Assembly: GCA_030040115.1 (NCBI GenBank)
Contig: JASHUH010000526.1
Coordinates: 1 to 7,524, forward strand
Direction of reading: 5' to 3'
Length of the DNA: 7,524 nt
Origin: Acidobacteriaceae bacterium
GTDB taxonomy: Bacteria > Acidobacteriota > Terriglobia > Terriglobales > Acidobacteriaceae
A model generated the notes under the pieces. That model was not told the origin of the DNA and made no database searches. It was given only the letters and a program-made list of their open reading frames with translations. The position numbers were made by a program, and so were the translations under genes. This document shows positions 5,834-7,524 of the stretch, one piece after another. Each line of letters starts with the position of its first letter. Positions within the stretch are counted from its first letter, which is position 1.

Positions 5834-5939
5834 GGTCCTGTAAGCCTGGGCGGCCGTGCGCCGGATAAGACTCCGAACTGACATCAATTAGTCAGCTGGC
5901 GTGGATCGACAAAATTCAATCCGGGCTCTATCCAGACGC

Positions 5940-5973
5940 ACTTCCGCCTTGGTCACGGAACCACAGCGGAAGT
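5940..5973. terminator. Hairpin between convergent genes, candidate bidirectional terminator
   Basis: ACTTCCGC (5940-5947) pairs with GCGGAAGT (5966-5973) over 8 bp. Inside, TGGT (5950-5953) pairs with ACCA (5960-5963), with a 2x2 internal loop and a 6-nt apical loop. It lies 106 bp after the enolase-family stop and contains the stop codon of the convergent amidohydrolase gene. Neither strand has a strong T tract after it, so intrinsic termination is uncertain. A weaker 5-bp hairpin (5878-5882 with 5891-5895) precedes it. Confidence 0.45.
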
Positions 5974-7404
5974 TTCCGTCCGGGTAATCGGTTGCCCCGG
6001 AAAGACGTTCGGCTGCAACTCGCCATGCGCGATCACCGGAACGCCCTGGACCAGGACATATCTCATTCCGGTGCTGACCTTAGTCGGCTGGGAATACGTG
6101 GATTGGTCGGCAACCGTGGCCAGGTCGAAGACCACAATATCGGCGTCGGCGCCCACCTGAATGCGCCCCTTCCGCAATCCGGTTCGAGTGGCCGACGCCA
6201 GGCATTCTGCCGGCATCAGGGTCATTTTGCGGATGGCGTCCATCAGCGTTAACGTTCCCTGTTCGCGCACATAGCGCGCGAGAATGCGGCAATAGGTTCC
6301 CGCCTGGCGGGGATGGCCCGGCGCTCCATCGCTCGCGATCATCACCAGCGGATTCCGGATGATGTTATCCACAGTTTGTTGGTCATTCTGGTAGACGAGA
6401 ATGAATTGCGGTTTCGGATCGGCATGCATCTGGTCAAAGAGTTCTTTGGTGAGCCGCTCGCCGGTGGCCGGTATGGCGAGATCTCCATAACTGATCCCTA
6501 ACTCCCTCTGCCACCCCGGGTTGAATACCGCCGAGTTGATATAGGTCAGGCCTGCCGTGTAGGGGTATGCTTCCGTGGTTACATCCAAGCCGCGCGCGCG
6601 AGCCCCGGCAATCATCTCCAGGCACTCCGGCGCATCCTTCATGCAACTGCTGTTGATATGAACGATGTGTAAGGGCGCTCCGGTAACAGCGGCGTCGGCG
6701 ATCACTTCGCTGACCGCCTCGATGGAACCGGGATCGAGATGACCTGAACTGCGAATGTGCGTAAAGACCGGCGCATGATTGCGAGCGGCGACGCGAAAGA
6801 TCTGCAGGACTTCATCGCGGCTGGCTCCGGGAGCATATTGAATCCCCATCCCGATGCCGAGCGCGCCTGCGTCAATCTCATGCTGAAGACGATCCTGCAT
6901 CTGTCTCACTTCGGCCGGGGTCGTCGGATCGTTGGTGGCCGGGCCGCTGGGAATCAGAAGCGAATCCAGCGGCGGTGACTGTCCTAAAGCAAGGGCTCGC
7001 GCATAATCGTAGTTCGCCGTGGCCCCGTAGTTGATGACGGCTTTTCCCGCCCGCTGCTGAAGGAATGTGTTGATGTTTTTCGCGCCGATTTCCATTTCCA
7101 GTGCGGTGGTCACGCCGTCGAAGACCTTCAACCGGTACTGCTCGGGCTCTTGCCCATGCTGGTGCAGATCGATAAAACCCGGAGCCACCACCAACCCGGT
7201 TGCATCGATGACCGTCTTGCCCTGCATCGGGGCGGCGCTGACGGCAGCGATGGTGTGGCCCTGAATGGCGACATTGCGAATCGCATCGAGTCCGGTTTCA
7301 GGGTCGATGACCCAGCCGCCGCGGATCACCACGTCGTAATTCTGCGCGAACACGGGTAAGCCTGCGAAAAGCAACAGCAGCACAACACAAAAACGTTCCA
7401 TCAT
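5953..7404 (-). CDS. Secreted N-acyl-D-amino-acid deacylase-like amidohydrolase
   Basis: A 483-residue amidohydrolase-superfamily protein of the D-aminoacylase type, probably a zinc hydrolase acting on an amide or lactam outside the cytoplasm. MMERFCVVLLLLFAGLPVFA is a classical Sec signal peptide with cleavage likely after the final Ala; no lipobox Cys follows. The small beta domain (22-70) leads into GFIDLHQHG with metal-binding His81 and His83. Further ligands are His216 (THIRS), His249 (IVHINS) and Asp359 (ASDGAPGHP). In classical D-aminoacylases a Cys in GNCG bridges the metals; here the matching stretch is GVTTALEMEIG with Glu103/Glu105. The C-terminal beta domain returns near KGRIQVGADADIVVFD (412-427). 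AGGAG lies 8 nt before the first ATG, preferred over the second ATG. It is convergent to the enolase-family gene. It could be a deacylase, dipeptidase or hydantoinase-like enzyme; the exact substrate cannot be read. Confidence 0.88.
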   Translation of the reverse strand: MMERFCVVLLLLFAGLPVFAQNYDVVIRGGWVIDPETGLDAIRNVAIQGHTIAAVSAAPMQGKTVIDATGLVVAPGFIDLHQHGQEPEQYRLKVFDGVTTALEMEIGAKNINTFLQQRAGKAVINYGATANYDYARALALGQSPPLDSLLIPSGPATNDPTTPAEVRQMQDRLQHEIDAGALGIGMGIQYAPGASRDEVLQIFRVAARNHAPVFTHIRSSGHLDPGSIEAVSEVIADAAVTGAPLHIVHINSSCMKDAPECLEMIAGARARGLDVTTEAYPYTAGLTYINSAVFNPGWQRELGISYGDLAIPATGERLTKELFDQMHADPKPQFILVYQNDQQTVDNIIRNPLVMIASDGAPGHPRQAGTYCRILARYVREQGTLTLMDAIRKMTLMPAECLASATRTGLRKGRIQVGADADIVVFDLATVADQSTYSQPTKVSTGMRYVLVQGVPVIAHGELQPNVFPGQPITRTETSAVVP

Positions 7405-7452
7405 CGGGCGTTCTCCTGGTTGGTGAGAGAGACAGAGAAAAGGTGCGGTTAA

Positions 7453-7458
7453 ATTATA
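7453..7458 (-). promoter_or_regulatory. -10 element of the amidohydrolase promoter
   Basis: A perfect TATAAT on the minus strand 48 bp before the ATG at 7404, giving a 5' leader of about 42 nt that is CT-rich. No convincing -35 is present 16-18 nt upstream. Confidence 0.45.
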
Positions 7459-7524
7459 GACGCATTTTTGACTCGACAGTTCCCGTTTGCCGCAGTCAGA
7501 CCCGACGATGGCAGCCTCTCTGAG

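Overview
The window looks like a chromosomal segment of a GC-rich soil-type bacterium, most likely an acidobacterium of the Solibacter kind. This is inferred from the gene families: Tat-exported members of usually cytosolic enzyme families, a secreted D-aminoacylase-like amidohydrolase, an HtrA-like peptidase next to a LuxR regulator, and a haem-domain protein remnant. No rRNA or marker gene proves it. There is no tRNA, CRISPR array, insertion sequence or phage gene that I can support.

Layout. (1) Bases 1-674 hold the 3' two thirds of a short-chain dehydrogenase. (2) Bases 671-2657 form a decay zone. It contains a small minus-strand gene interrupted by an in-frame TAG, a 60-codon acidic hypothetical ORF, a frameshifted minus-strand remnant of a cytochrome c/haem-binding domain, and the 5' part of an HtrA-type serine peptidase gene joined out of frame to the 3' part of a LuxR-type response regulator gene. 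(3) Bases 2681-5833 hold three intact genes: a minus-strand DapA/KDG-aldolase-family protein, and a divergent plus-strand pair encoding a cupin and an enolase-superfamily (mandelate racemase type) enzyme. All three start with a twin-arginine signal. The 335-bp divergent spacer carries candidate promoters in both directions and an 8-bp inverted repeat at the expected transcription start of the cupin-enolase pair. (4) Bases 5953-7404 carry a convergent minus-strand gene for a Sec-exported N-acyl-D-amino-acid deacylase-like amidohydrolase, with its own promoter near the right edge.

How they may work together (inference). An enolase-superfamily acid-sugar dehydratase followed by a DapA-family 2-keto-3-deoxy acid aldolase is the core of non-phosphorylative sugar-acid catabolism, normally in the cytosol. 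Here both enzymes, and a cupin between them, appear to be routed through the Tat pathway, which suggests an extracytoplasmic acid-sugar module. The SDR and the amidohydrolase could act on related oxidised or N-acylated substrates, but nothing in the sequence fixes a substrate.
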